Positions 27,349-36,720 of a DNA stretch of 64,000 bases are shown here, in pieces. The stretch's first letter is position 1; every line of letters starts with the position of its first letter. The stretch is from Candidatus Binatia bacterium. Its GTDB lineage: Bacteria; Desulfobacterota; Binatia; UBA1149; CAITLU01. The position numbers were made by a program, and so were the translations under genes. The stretch covers positions 1 through 64,000 of the forward strand of contig DASXOZ010000028.1 of the NCBI GenBank assembly GCA_036493895.1, in the 5' to 3' direction. A model generated the notes under the pieces. That model had not been told where the DNA came from and did not search any database. It saw only the letters and a list, made by a program, of their open reading frames with translations.

Positions 27349-29175
27349 ATGAAGTGGAGTTCGAGTGCTGGTTTTCTATTGGCAGCGTTGGTGTTGGTGG
27401 CGCGGCCGGCGATTGCTGCGCCGGTCGACGGCGAGCTCGGCTTCAGCGTAAATGGCGGCGGATGTTATCCGACCGGCATATCGCCGGGTCTCTTCGACTA
27501 CCTGAGCCTGCTCGATCCGGAGTGGACGCCCGTCGTGCCCAGCGATTCGTTCGTCTCGGCTCCGGTCACGGTGCACGCCACGGTGGAAACGTTCCACGGA
27601 GATACGGGCGGTGATTTCCCGGCAACGCACGTCACCAGCGACGCCGTTTTCGAAGTCGAAGTCGATCCTGCCGACGTGGACCTGGCGGGGACCTACAACG
27701 ATGCCGGACACATGGGCATCGAGTGGGAGCACGGCTCGCTGCCCGCGTTCGCGTGGCCCGGCGAAGGAGATCGCATCGTCGCGCTCGGGCGCTGGATCTT
27801 CGACTGTGGTCATGCGACGTCGACTCCCGGCAACTGCTCGACCACTGTCGCACACCAGTGCATCCTCGACACGGACTGCCCGATGGGCGAAACCTGCGTC
27901 GGCGAGCACGTCGGCTACGAGTCCGAGATGCATCCACCGCAGGCCCTGGCCACGATCCGCGCCGGCGGTGGCGGACTGATCTCGACAAAAGACGGTGCCG
28001 CGCCCGTTCTGGCCACTCGCGCAGACATCTTCGTCAGCGGAAATGGCGGTGGCGCGGGCGACCGCTGCATCGTGACGCACCGTCCGAGCCCGCTCGAGTT
28101 GCTCAGCGTCTCCTGTTTTCCGCTTTCGAAGCCGGTAGCGGCGCTCAATTCGCAGGATTTCACCTTCGACCTTCCGTTGCCCCCGCAGCCGGTGGGCGCC
28201 AGGCGCGTGCGTCATCTGCTCGTCAAGTATCCCAACGCAGATGGCACGAAGTCTCCAAAGGTGAAGGTGCGGCCCTTCCTTACGGACCCGATCCCGCATC
28301 TGCAGGTGACCGTCCGCATGACGGCCGGGTCCGCGCCGACCGGCTTCTCCGGAACGCTCTTCGCAGGCTGGGTGGGCGACGCGACACCGCTCTCGCACGT
28401 GCGCGTGACGCTGCAGCAGGTCGAGGTGAAGCACCCGCTAAAACCCGCCGTGCCGATCTCACCGAAGACCTGCTCGTCGACGGGCGCATCGTGCACTGCC
28501 GACTCCGACTGCACCGACCCTTCGTATCCGGTCTGTACCTTCCTCAGCGGCACGTCGAAAGTCTGCCAGCGAGCTTGCGGCGCCGACACCGATTGCAAGC
28601 CGCCGACGTGTCCCGCTTGCTCGAGCAGCGACACCTGCCTCGGCCTCGGGCCGATCACTCCGTGGGCGCTGCAGGTCGGAGTCAACGGCCAGTGGCAGAA
28701 GCTGACGGGGCTCGACAGCGTCACGCAGCCGACCATTGCTGGCGGATCGTTCTCGATCCCTCAGGCGCAAGTGTACGACCAGTTCCTGCCGTCCGACGGA
28801 TCGCTGCGCATCCAGGCACACGGAGTGAGCAAGGAGTGCGTCGATGCGATGCTCGGCAAGGCGATCGCCACCGACCTGGTCGAGCAGGGGCTGACGAAGG
28901 GGCTCGACTGCCTCACGTCGCGCGGCCACACGTCCTTCGGCGGCTCGCAGAGCCATAGCCCTGGGCGCATCGACCAGACGTATGCCGGTCCCAATTTCGG
29001 CGCCGGGATGGCGGGCACCGACTACGTCGTGCCGAGCGTCGGCGGCGATGCGGGACACTGCTCGGTCAGCACGAGCACGCTGTGCGTGTTCGACGAAGAC
29101 TGTCCCGGCGGTGAGACGTGCACGATCGTCGGCGCCGCGTTCGACCTGCACTATCATATCGAAGTCGTGCCTTGA
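27349..29175 (+). CDS. Large secreted protein of unknown function
   Basis: The 608-residue product begins with a signal peptide (ending AIAAPVDG) and a strong GGGAGGG ribosome site precedes the ATG at 27349. The first half contains GDRIVALGRWIFDCGH and later ESEMHPPQALATIR, a pair of motifs I associate with uncharacterised secreted proteins. Two Cys-rich stretches of the form CxxDxDCPxGExC appear, near residues 170-185 and at the C-terminus, and a third related one lies in the middle. No catalytic residues are evident. It stands alone between a P-type ATPase gene and a two-gene membrane operon. Confidence 0.65.
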   Translation: MKWSSSAGFLLAALVLVARPAIAAPVDGELGFSVNGGGCYPTGISPGLFDYLSLLDPEWTPVVPSDSFVSAPVTVHATVETFHGDTGGDFPATHVTSDAVFEVEVDPADVDLAGTYNDAGHMGIEWEHGSLPAFAWPGEGDRIVALGRWIFDCGHATSTPGNCSTTVAHQCILDTDCPMGETCVGEHVGYESEMHPPQALATIRAGGGGLISTKDGAAPVLATRADIFVSGNGGGAGDRCIVTHRPSPLELLSVSCFPLSKPVAALNSQDFTFDLPLPPQPVGARRVRHLLVKYPNADGTKSPKVKVRPFLTDPIPHLQVTVRMTAGSAPTGFSGTLFAGWVGDATPLSHVRVTLQQVEVKHPLKPAVPISPKTCSSTGASCTADSDCTDPSYPVCTFLSGTSKVCQRACGADTDCKPPTCPACSSSDTCLGLGPITPWALQVGVNGQWQKLTGLDSVTQPTIAGGSFSIPQAQVYDQFLPSDGSLRIQAHGVSKECVDAMLGKAIATDLVEQGLTKGLDCLTSRGHTSFGGSQSHSPGRIDQTYAGPNFGAGMAGTDYVVPSVGGDAGHCSVSTSTLCVFDEDCPGGETCTIVGAAFDLHYHIEVVP

Positions 29176-29184
29176 GCGACGGCT

Positions 29185-29213
29185 GGCGGGCGCCGCAGGT
29201 TGCGGCGTCCGCC
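29185..29213 (+). terminator. Hairpin after the 608-residue secreted protein gene
   Basis: A 13-bp stem with one G-T pair (29185-29197 and 29201-29213, 3-nt loop) lies ten bases after the stop. No T-tract follows. Confidence 0.45.
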
Positions 29214-29255
29214 ACCGCGCTCGGCCAAGCGTGAGCGCTGAGGTATACGTGTCGT

Positions 29256-29888
29256 ATGTCCTCTGTCGGCCGCGCACTGCGGGAAAATTTCGTCCTCGTC
29301 GTCGGGCTCGTGCTCCCCGTGTTGCTGATGGTCGGGTTCCTGGCGGCCAGCAGCCTGACCCAGGGCCTGGTCGTCCCACCGAAGTATGATCTGGTCTTCG
29401 CGGTCCAGGACTATGCGCCGGCGGCGCAGAATCTGCCGATCGGGCTACGGCTCGTGGTCAAGGACCATGTGCTGGTGGCGCAATACGCGAAGCTGACGAC
29501 GCAGAGGTCGGCCTTCACGTACGGAGCGTGGAAGAAACTCTACATCTACGAAGCGTCGCTGCACAAGGTTCGCGAGCTGGCGCTCGGCATTCCGGCGGAT
29601 GCAGAAACGATCGACGGGACCCGCGAAGAGGTCGTCGAAGCGACCAGGGATCTGCGACTGGACACGACGATTCAATCGCCCGACGGCTACGAGATCTCCT
29701 CCAGCGACACTTCGCACGGCGGGCTGATCACCTCGCTCTTCTGGGATTCCTACAATCGCAGTCGCGTGCGGCTTCGTAGTGGCAGCTCGAGCGTGCCCCT
29801 GGAGCTCGGCGACGGACACTCCGCGAGTTATCCGGGAAACGTCGAATTCGTCGGATGGGTGGTCCCGGACGCGAAGGCCAATTCCTGA
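29256..29888 (+). CDS. Membrane-anchored hypothetical protein
   Basis: This 210-residue protein has one N-terminal transmembrane helix (about residues 12-32) followed by a soluble, probably periplasmic domain. I recognise no family. Its gene stops one base before the start of the next one, an integral membrane protein. Pairs of this layout resemble bacterial DUF2157 plus GDYXXLXY neighbours, but the GDYXXLXY motif itself is not present here. Confidence 0.6.
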   Translation: MSSVGRALRENFVLVVGLVLPVLLMVGFLAASSLTQGLVVPPKYDLVFAVQDYAPAAQNLPIGLRLVVKDHVLVAQYAKLTTQRSAFTYGAWKKLYIYEASLHKVRELALGIPADAETIDGTREEVVEATRDLRLDTTIQSPDGYEISSSDTSHGGLITSLFWDSYNRSRVRLRSGSSSVPLELGDGHSASYPGNVEFVGWVVPDAKANS

Positions 29889-29889
29889 G

Positions 29890-30831
29890 ATGGGCGCGAA
29901 AGACGACGCGCTGGTCGAAGTGGTCGAGCTGATGCGCAGCCACGGGCTCGGCATCGACGAGGTCGCGTCGGCGCTGGCGGGAGAGCGGGAGTTCGAAGCA
30001 TCGCGCTCCGGCAGCGTGCTGTCGCGGGTCTTCGCTTATCTCGGAGGGATCCTCATTTTCGCCGGCCTGGCGATCTACATCGGCATGAAATGGGACGTGG
30101 TGGGCCCTCTCGGCCGCGTCCTGATGACGCTCGGTCCGGGCGCCTGCCTGTTTGTCGCCGCGCTGGTCGCAACGACGGACGCGCGCTTGGAAGGTGCCGC
30201 GACGCCTCTCTTCCTCGTCGCCGCACTGCTCGAACCGACCGGTCTGGTGGTGATCCTGCGCGAGTTTGCCAGCGGCGCGGATCCGGAGCGCGGCATGCTG
30301 CTGATCAACACCGTGATGACGATCCAGCAGGGTTGCACCTTCCTGGCGCGCCGCAGGACGGTGCTCGCGCTGACGACTGCGATCTTCGCGTCGGGACTCT
30401 TCTGGAACAGCCTCGACCTGCTCGACGTCAGCAAGGACCTGATCGGCACTGCGCTCGGCATCTCGCTGATGTGCGTGGCGTGGAGCCTCGACCGATCCAC
30501 GCACCGGGCGATTGCGGGCCTCGTCTACTTCTTCGGATCGGCGACGTTCCTCGGCGCGACCTGGGACTGGCTGAACGACACACCGCTGGAGCCGCTGTTC
30601 ATCGCGATTTCCAGCGGCATCGTCGTGCTCGCCACCATGGCACACAGCCGAAGCCTGCTGGTGGTCGGGACGATCGCCTTGATCGGCTACCTCGGGGACT
30701 ACATCTACGAGAACTTCGCGAACAGCGTGAGCGCACCGCTTCTTCTGATCGCATTCGGGTTTGTGTTGATCGGGCTGGGCGCAGCAGCGATCCGCCTCAA
30801 CAGGAAGTTCATCGCACCCGCCGCTACCTGA
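29890..30831 (+). CDS. DUF2157-like integral membrane protein
   Basis: The predicted protein of 313 residues has a short cytoplasmic helical start (MGAKDDALVEVVELMR) and then about nine hydrophobic segments. The first is LGGILIFAGLAIYIGMKW, resembling the start of DUF2157 membrane regions. No transport or catalytic motif is visible. The ATG at 29890 lies one base after the previous stop, so the two are cotranscribed. The longer open frame upstream only shadows the preceding gene. The function is unknown. Confidence 0.65.
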   Translation: MGAKDDALVEVVELMRSHGLGIDEVASALAGEREFEASRSGSVLSRVFAYLGGILIFAGLAIYIGMKWDVVGPLGRVLMTLGPGACLFVAALVATTDARLEGAATPLFLVAALLEPTGLVVILREFASGADPERGMLLINTVMTIQQGCTFLARRRTVLALTTAIFASGLFWNSLDLLDVSKDLIGTALGISLMCVAWSLDRSTHRAIAGLVYFFGSATFLGATWDWLNDTPLEPLFIAISSGIVVLATMAHSRSLLVVGTIALIGYLGDYIYENFANSVSAPLLLIAFGFVLIGLGAAAIRLNRKFIAPAAT

Positions 30832-30964
30832 CGAACGTCACGAGGGAGTCAGGGAAAATGCGCGCTGAAGGTGGCACTCCGGAAAACTGATCGGGCCGCC
30901 TCACGTCGGCGGCGCATTCGACTTGCACGGGCACGTTGCGGCGACCGCTTGCCATCCTCGCCTG

Positions 30965-31231
30965 TCAGCTCTCGGCCGCCTGGCGGCGCGTATTCTTCTC
31001 TATCGCGAAGAGCACGCCGATAACCTCGCCGCACGCGATCGTGAGCAATCCGGTCAACAGGGCCGCGACGCTTTCGGTGAGCCGGATCGAGTCTTCCGGC
31101 GAGATCGCATGCAACTGCTGCATCGCCTGGTACGACTCGTGAGCGAAGTACGCTCCACCGACGACCAGGATTGCACCGAACAGACGCAGCACTGCCGAAA
31201 TGAAGGAAAGTAGCGGGAATCTCGCGTTCAA
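30965..31231 (-). CDS. Small two-helix membrane protein
   Basis: This 88-residue protein has two predicted membrane helices, about residues 10-29 and 53-74. A polar loop with HAISPEDSIRL joins them and the tail is charged. I see no family match. It converges on the DUF2157-like gene and has no close operon partner. Confidence 0.55.
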   Translation of the reverse strand: MNARFPLLSFISAVLRLFGAILVVGGAYFAHESYQAMQQLHAISPEDSIRLTESVAALLTGLLTIACGEVIGVLFAIEKNTRRQAAES

Positions 31232-31491
31232 GGCGCTTCTCCTCGCGATTTCTGTTCGGACCGGATTACGCCGTGACTTGCGCGGGACCGGTGCAGAGAT
31301 CGCCCCAACTGCCGATTCGTTGCCGAATACACGGGGACGCTAACCCGATGCGGACCGTGACGCTACCGGTGAACGTGTCGCCTGTCACAGGCGAGTCCAG
31401 GAAACCGTCGCGGGATTTCCCCCAGCGCAGCCTTTATTCGACCACGATCACCTTACGTTTTCGTGCGTCGATGGTTTCCCGGGAATGGCCG

Positions 31492-32301
31492 TCACCTCGC
31501 CGAGCTCGACGGCGGCAACAGCGGCTCCAGAACCTTGAACACCCGTGACCGGACGTACTGGGAGATATCGACGAGGACTTCGTAGATCGGGTCGCCTGCG
31601 GGCGGGCTCGGCGGATTGGCGAGCGCGACATCGAGAGAGCTCGTGACCTTCCTGATCACGTCGTCCTCCGTGCCCTCGGGAAGAAGCGGAAGCCGCGCGA
31701 TCGGCGCGCGGCCCTTTGGCGGAATTCCGGTACGAAACCAGCCGCCGGCCGGATCGAAATCGGCGGGCACGATCGCCTCGAGACTCCACCGGCCGACGAC
31801 GCTGCCGACGACCGGCAGCGTCTCGCGCTGATCGGCAACAGCAAGCTCGTGAAGCTGCCAGAGCAGGTCCCACTCCGGATTCTTGTCGGGCCTCGTGTAG
31901 CAGGGCTGCAGGCGATGGATGATCTCGCCGGCCTCCGAGCCCACCAGGCCGAGCACGTCGGCCGCTCCCTCGCGAAATTCTCCTTCGCTTCGATGGATCG
32001 GGAACTTCGCGATTTCTTCCTGCTTCTTGGTCAGACGTCCGCTGAATGCCGCGGCCAGCTCGAAGAAGAGATGGTCCAGGCTGGCGCGAAGGTTCTGCAC
32101 CACGTCCCCGATGACCGGCGACAGCGCCGCGGCAGGGATCGGGTCGTTCTGGAAATAGAAGATCTGGTAGCCCGGGTCTTCCGAATCCGGCTCGCCGAAG
32201 AGGGTTTTGCCTGCGCCCTGTTTCCAGTCCGTGATCCGCGCCCCCAGCTCCCGGAGGTGATCCTGCGACCGATGGAACTTGATCAGGTGGCTGCGGCCCA
32301 T
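31492..32301 (-). CDS. Hypothetical cytoplasmic protein
   Basis: The predicted product of 269 residues (start MGRSHLIKFHRSQ at 32301) has no signal peptide or membrane helix. It contains a helical stretch DVVQNLRASLDHLFFELAAAF that recalls phage or island-associated uncharacterised proteins with a DHL motif, but I do not recognise a domain. The frame is open well upstream of 32301 only as a shadow of the GFA gene. It lies 116 bases downstream of that gene on the same strand. Confidence 0.55.
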   Translation of the reverse strand: MGRSHLIKFHRSQDHLRELGARITDWKQGAGKTLFGEPDSEDPGYQIFYFQNDPIPAAALSPVIGDVVQNLRASLDHLFFELAAAFSGRLTKKQEEIAKFPIHRSEGEFREGAADVLGLVGSEAGEIIHRLQPCYTRPDKNPEWDLLWQLHELAVADQRETLPVVGSVVGRWSLEAIVPADFDPAGGWFRTGIPPKGRAPIARLPLLPEGTEDDVIRKVTSSLDVALANPPSPPAGDPIYEVLVDISQYVRSRVFKVLEPLLPPSSSAR

Positions 32302-32417
32302 CGGACGACGATACCGGCAGACGCACGCCGCCGCCACGCCTGGCCTGATTTCGATTTCACGAATCGGGCGAAGCGGGGTTCGAGGTCGATGGGGCAGACC
32401 GTCGCAGACTGCCGAAG

Positions 32418-32849
32418 TTACTCGGCAGCCGTCTCCCCGGAGCCGCCGAACTCCTTGGGAAAATCCTTGAACTTGGGAAGCCCGTCGCGCACGGTCATGA
32501 CGCGCTCGCTGTAGTTCACGTGCATGGTCGGTGCGTAGGTCATGCCCTTGACGGTGCCCGCGGGCACATCGGTCATGCCGATGCCGGGATGGCGAACCAG
32601 CACTCCCGCGCCGCACTCCTTGCAAAAATGGCGGTGACTGTTGTCCGTTCTCTTGAAGACTCCGAGCTTGTCGGCGCCCTTGGTGACGTTGACGTTCGGC
32701 GTCGGCCACAGCGCTGCCGCATGCAGCGGCGAGGAGAGCCAGCCACGGCACGATTCGCAGTGGCAGTAGCACTGGACGGCAGGTGCACCCGTGATTTCGA
32801 CCTCGACGGCACCACAGATGCAGCCGCTCTTGAAGGAATTCTCTGCCAT
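32418..32849 (-). CDS. GFA family protein (glutathione-dependent formaldehyde-activating-like)
   Basis: The protein has 143 residues and belongs to the Gfa/Mss4-like fold, which binds zinc with paired Cys motifs. Visible ligands are GCICGAV near residue 10, then CYCHCESCRG, and CKECGAGV near residue 77. One family member condenses formaldehyde with glutathione, but most homologues have no proven activity, so the role here is uncertain. Confidence 0.85.
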   Translation of the reverse strand: MAENSFKSGCICGAVEVEITGAPAVQCYCHCESCRGWLSSPLHAAALWPTPNVNVTKGADKLGVFKRTDNSHRHFCKECGAGVLVRHPGIGMTDVPAGTVKGMTYAPTMHVNYSERVMTVRDGLPKFKDFPKEFGGSGETAAE

Positions 32850-33031
32850 GGCTTCTCCCTTTGCGCCGGCTCACATAGCCGGAATGCAGCCTCGTAGAAC
32901 GTACCGCGCGCAAAGCGCGCGCGTTGGTGCGCTGCGGGGCTCGTTTCCTTCAAAAACCGCGAGCGAGCAGGTGTGTCAACCAACACGTCCGCCGGACCGC
33001 CCCATATGGGGCACCCCGAGCTCGCGCGCTT

Positions 33032-34960
33032 CTACTCCGGCTCGATGCGGTAGATGCTGTTGTTGCCGTTGATGATGTAGAGCTCGCCTCGCGCGTCTTC
33101 TCCCCACGACACGACGCCGGTAAAGAATGCGCCGGACGAACGTGCATCGTCTGTGCGATCGGTCACATCGGTGGCTGCTCCGCCGACGATTTCAAACGTA
33201 CGGATGAACGCCGCACAGAGGTCCGAGAAGAAGTACGTGCCGGCAAAATCCGGCATGGCGCACCCGCGATAGACGTAGCCGCCCATCACTGCGCAAGGCC
33301 TTCCGTGCTGGTATTCATACACCGGCATCGTGAAGCCGGTCGGAGGATCCGGACACGTCATCTTGTGGCAGTGGGAACCTTCGAAAATGTTCCAGCCGTA
33401 ATTCTCGCCGCCGAGACTGGAAGCCGGCTGGTAGTCGACTTCCTCCCACGTATTGGCACCGACGTCGCCGATGTAAAGATCGCCGGTCGCGCGGTCGATG
33501 CTGAAGCGCCACGGGTTCCTGAGCCCCTTCGCCCAGACGTACTCGACGTCGCTCGTTCCGTCCACGTAATGCGGATTGGTCGGCGGCACCGTCGCCAATG
33601 GCGCAGTGTCGTGGTGGACGTCGAGGCGCAGGACCTTGCCGAGCATCGAAGCATCGTCCTGGGAATTGCCGCCGTCACCGTCGTCGCCGATGCTCCAGTA
33701 GAGGTAGCCGTCGACTCCGAACTGGATCTGTCCGCCGTTGTGGTGGGCCGCGCCGGGATGAGGAACCAGGAGTACCTGCTGCCTCGTCGATGCGTCGGCA
33801 AGCTCGGGATTGGCCGACACCTGGTAGCGTGCGATCACGAGATCGCCGTCGAGGTTGGTGTAGCTGATGAAGAAGCGACCGTTGGTCGCATAGCCCGGGT
33901 CGAACGCCATGCTCAGCAGGCCGCGCTCGCCGCCGGTGGTCGTCAGCGTGCTGATGTCGAGGAACGGCGCCGGAGCAACGGCGTTGGTCGCAAGGTGGAC
34001 GACGCGGATGGTGCCGGCTCGCTCGACGACGAAGATCCTCGAAGGATCCAGTCGCGGCGCCGCGACAAAGAGCGGCGCCGTGAAGTCGTTGCTGACGAAG
34101 ACTGCATTGATCTTCGTTCCGGCGGTGTGGGGGACGCCCGAGCAGATCGCGCTCGTGTTTTCGAGCTTGCACGACGACGAGCAGCCGTCGCCGTCGACGA
34201 GGTTCCCGTCGTCGCATTCCTCGGGCAGCTTGGCGACGCCGTCGCCGCAGACAGGCGGAAGATCGCAGATGCACTTCTCGGTGCACAGCCCCGGACACGC
34301 TGCGTCGTCACCGACCTCGCAGGCCTGCGAAGGCCCGTTGATCCCGTCGCCGCAGACAGGAGAAAGCTCGCGCACGACGTCCTCGACACCCGGGTCGTCG
34401 AGGCCTTCGATCGATGCGGCATCACCGACGGTCGTGCAGCCCCCGGCGCTCTCCGCCTTCGCGAACGCCGTCTCGAGAACGGCATCGGCCTTCGCGAGGC
34501 AGGCGCCGTCGGGGCCGATACTGCGCCGGCCGCGGCTGCCGTAACATCGAAGACGGGCGCCGACGTGGCGGCCGGCACTTCGCAGCTTGTAGCTCGCGCA
34601 GGCACGCGCCTGGTCGTCGGCGGCGGGAGCAAGAGCGGCGTCCACCTGCGACCTCGTGTTCTCCAGCGTCGATTCGACGGCGCCTTCATCGTCTGTCGTG
34701 ACGCAGCCGCCGGCCGCCTGGGCCTGGCTGAATTCGGTCGTGAGCCGGGCGGCGGCCTGGTCCGTACAATCGGCAGACAGCGATTGGTTGGCGGCGAGCG
34801 CGGCGGCGTAGCAGTTGAACAGCGAGCGCGAGTATTTGCCGGTGGCGCTCGTCTTGGTTCCTCCGCAGCGGTCGGCCGCGGAATCGGCACGCGCGCTTGC
34901 CGCAACGCCGATTACCAGCGTCGCGGCCAGCGCCGCAAGAAGCGGGCTTCCCTTCTTCAT
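33032..34960 (-). CDS. Secreted PQQ-dependent sugar dehydrogenase with Cys-rich N-terminal modules
   Basis: The 642-residue product begins with a signal peptide (residues 1-25). Two copies of a helical Cys domain follow, near residues 32-85 and 115-170, the same type as in the protein at 21940. Next come CGDG and CDDGNLVDGDGC modules of DUF4215 type. From about residue 290 the chain is a six-bladed propeller of the soluble glucose/aldose dehydrogenase family (PF07995): GERGLLSMAFDP, AHHNGGQIQFG, GLRNPWRFSID and GDVGANTWEEVD. By family it oxidises sugars in the periplasm or outside with PQQ, but the substrate is unknown. The ATG is at 34960. Confidence 0.88.
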   Translation of the reverse strand: MKKGSPLLAALAATLVIGVAASARADSAADRCGGTKTSATGKYSRSLFNCYAAALAANQSLSADCTDQAAARLTTEFSQAQAAGGCVTTDDEGAVESTLENTRSQVDAALAPAADDQARACASYKLRSAGRHVGARLRCYGSRGRRSIGPDGACLAKADAVLETAFAKAESAGGCTTVGDAASIEGLDDPGVEDVVRELSPVCGDGINGPSQACEVGDDAACPGLCTEKCICDLPPVCGDGVAKLPEECDDGNLVDGDGCSSSCKLENTSAICSGVPHTAGTKINAVFVSNDFTAPLFVAAPRLDPSRIFVVERAGTIRVVHLATNAVAPAPFLDISTLTTTGGERGLLSMAFDPGYATNGRFFISYTNLDGDLVIARYQVSANPELADASTRQQVLLVPHPGAAHHNGGQIQFGVDGYLYWSIGDDGDGGNSQDDASMLGKVLRLDVHHDTAPLATVPPTNPHYVDGTSDVEYVWAKGLRNPWRFSIDRATGDLYIGDVGANTWEEVDYQPASSLGGENYGWNIFEGSHCHKMTCPDPPTGFTMPVYEYQHGRPCAVMGGYVYRGCAMPDFAGTYFFSDLCAAFIRTFEIVGGAATDVTDRTDDARSSGAFFTGVVSWGEDARGELYIINGNNSIYRIEPE

Positions 34961-35176
34961 CCGTGTTTCCTCCCCCGACAGACCGCGCGACTGGCGCGCG
35001 TCGCCGCTGCGAGCTGCCCCGCGCGGCTCCCGGTACGTGCACCGTCAATTATCGCGCGAAGCACCGGCCGAGGCCACCGACTTCCTGGGTCCGACGACGG
35101 AGATGGCTACGCAGCCGGCCACGGCGGCGCGCACGACCGCCGCATCGTTGCGCGATGCGCCGATCCCCGGCCAGTC

Positions 35177-35590
35177 TTAACGCGGCCTCAGCAAGATCAC
35201 CGGAATGTTGCGCGGCGAGCCGGCCTGGTAATCGTCATAGGCGGGCCACTGCTTCGTCATGATCGGCCACACGCGCTTCTTGTCTTCGGCAGTGCCGGTG
35301 CGCGCGGTCACGGGGATCACCTTGTCGCCTACCTGGATCTCGACGTCCGGATGCGCGACGAGGTTGTCGTACCAGCCGGGATTTTTCGGGTAGCCGCCCT
35401 TGGACGCGATGAGCACGTAGTCCTGTCCGTCCCGTCCGTAGATCAGCGGGAACTTGCGAACCTGGCCCGTCTTGCGCCCCTTCGTCCTCAGGATCAGGCA
35501 GCTCGTACCGTTCCAGTCGTGGCCGACGCGACCGCCCGTCGCTTCGTACTGCTTTACGTGCTCGTCACCGAAAAGGCTGTAATCAGGCAT
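35177..35590 (-). CDS. Nitroreductase/quinone reductase family protein (F420-dependent Ddn-like)
   Basis: This 137-residue protein belongs to the deazaflavin-dependent nitroreductase family, whose members use reduced F420 to reduce quinones or nitro compounds. Family features are RTKGRKTGQVRKFPLIY, the sequence SKGGYPKNPGWYDNL and the LRPR end. If the cofactor holds, the organism should make F420. The start MPDYSLFGDE at 35590 is chosen over a longer Arg-rich extension. It stands alone on the minus strand. Confidence 0.85.
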   Translation of the reverse strand: MPDYSLFGDEHVKQYEATGGRVGHDWNGTSCLILRTKGRKTGQVRKFPLIYGRDGQDYVLIASKGGYPKNPGWYDNLVAHPDVEIQVGDKVIPVTARTGTAEDKKRVWPIMTKQWPAYDDYQAGSPRNIPVILLRPR

Positions 35591-35837
35591 CGGAATCCTC
35601 TCCTCGTTCGTGAATGCTGCAGCTCGAGTCCGCCGCCGGCTCGAGTGACCTCTACCACGGATTTCCCGCCATCGAAGTTCCTCCGCTCCGGAATCTCCGC
35701 CTGCAGTGCGGTGCAAGGCTGGCATGGGTGCGACGCGATGTCTCGCAACGCGGGCTTGCCGGGCGGTCCGATTTTCCTTGCCAAGCCCAATCCGGGTTGC
35801 CTACCGTTGCCGGGAGCGGCAGGGGGGCGTTCGCGCG

Positions 35838-36104
35838 ATGGGAGAGGCCAATGGGCGTCGACCCCGCAGGTCGGCCAGTCGTTTCGCATTTGCCGTCGTA
35901 TGGACAGTCGCGTGCACTGCACTGTGGTGCACTCGCGCGCAGGCGGCGACGATCGACGTGACGACCACCGGCGACACCGTTGCGGTCGACGGTCTTTGCT
36001 CCCTGCGCGAAGCCATCCAGGCCGCCAACGACGACCTGGCGATCGTCGGCGCCGGCAGCGGGTCGACGAGCATCGCGACGCAAGTGATCACGCCGGGGCC
36101 CTGA
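35838..36104 (+). pseudogene. Truncated CSLREA-domain surface protein
   Basis: The frame encodes 88 residues: an Arg-rich start, a long signal-like hydrophobic segment, then TIDVTTTGDTVAVDGLCSLREAIQAAN, which is the opening of CSLREA-type surface proteins. Those normally continue for several hundred residues of beta-helix repeats, whereas this one stops after a further 22 residues. No continuation is found in the other frames before the convergent gene at 36150. A deletion or early stop has probably inactivated it. Confidence 0.65.
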
Positions 36105-36149
36105 GCGACTCGCAGGTCGTACAGAACGAACCGGCCAGGAGGCTGCTGC

Positions 36150-36569
36150 TCACAGCACGATCCGTACGAAAGCCGCCAGCGCCACTGCTCCGAAGAAAAC
36201 CACGATCACGCGCTCGGCCGGCTCTCCCGGGACGTGCGGCGTCTTGCCGTGCCCCCGCCAGAACAGCAGCCGGTAGTGCGCCAGGATTCCGAAGATGTAG
36301 CCGACCACCAGGAAAGCCGCGGCGCAGCAGAACGCCCCCGGCACGCGCAGCAGCAGCGGCGGCAGCTGTTCGGTGGAGACGAGCGGCACCACGACGAACA
36401 GCATGCAGCCGACCATGGCGCTCAGCAGCAACCAGTCCGACCACGCGATGTAGGTGGGCAGACCCTGCTCTCGCTGGGCCAGCTCCCGCTGGATGCGAAA
36501 CATCATCGTCGTCAGCGCGAAGGCCGAGACGATGCTCGCCACGGTTACCAGGACACGTGCATCGAGCAT
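36150..36569 (-). CDS. Four-helix membrane protein
   Basis: This 139-residue protein starts MLDARVLVTVASIVSAF and has four hydrophobic segments (about 5-22, 44-64, 74-97 and 121-138). No conserved catalytic motif is seen and I do not recognise the family. Start ATG at 36569; the upstream open frame shadows intergenic DNA. It lies 151 bases from the MgtA-type ATPase on the same strand, so cotranscription is possible. Confidence 0.6.
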   Translation of the reverse strand: MLDARVLVTVASIVSAFALTTMMFRIQRELAQREQGLPTYIAWSDWLLLSAMVGCMLFVVVPLVSTEQLPPLLLRVPGAFCCAAAFLVVGYIFGILAHYRLLFWRGHGKTPHVPGEPAERVIVVFFGAVALAAFVRIVL

Positions 36570-36720
36570 GGCCGTATCAGATTGCACCGCCCAGGCGGTG
36601 CGGGCGAGAGCGAAGCCACACGATGCACCCCACGCGAGGCGCGCGTTGCACCCGGTTGCGTGACGCTTTTTTCCTGCGGGGGGAAGACCGATGGCTCGCC
36701 GCGCCGGCTGCGCAGAATCG

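Noticed and set aside
30896-30914. GCCGCC...GGCGGC hairpin between convergent genes
   Set aside because: The stem is only six base pairs with no T-run, too weak to call a terminator.
31262-31440. A minus-strand stretch reading DGFLDSPVTGDTFTGSVTV then a stop
   Set aside because: It recalls the start of an Ig-like surface domain but is only about 60 codons between stops, lacks a start codon, and has no neighbour of this type.
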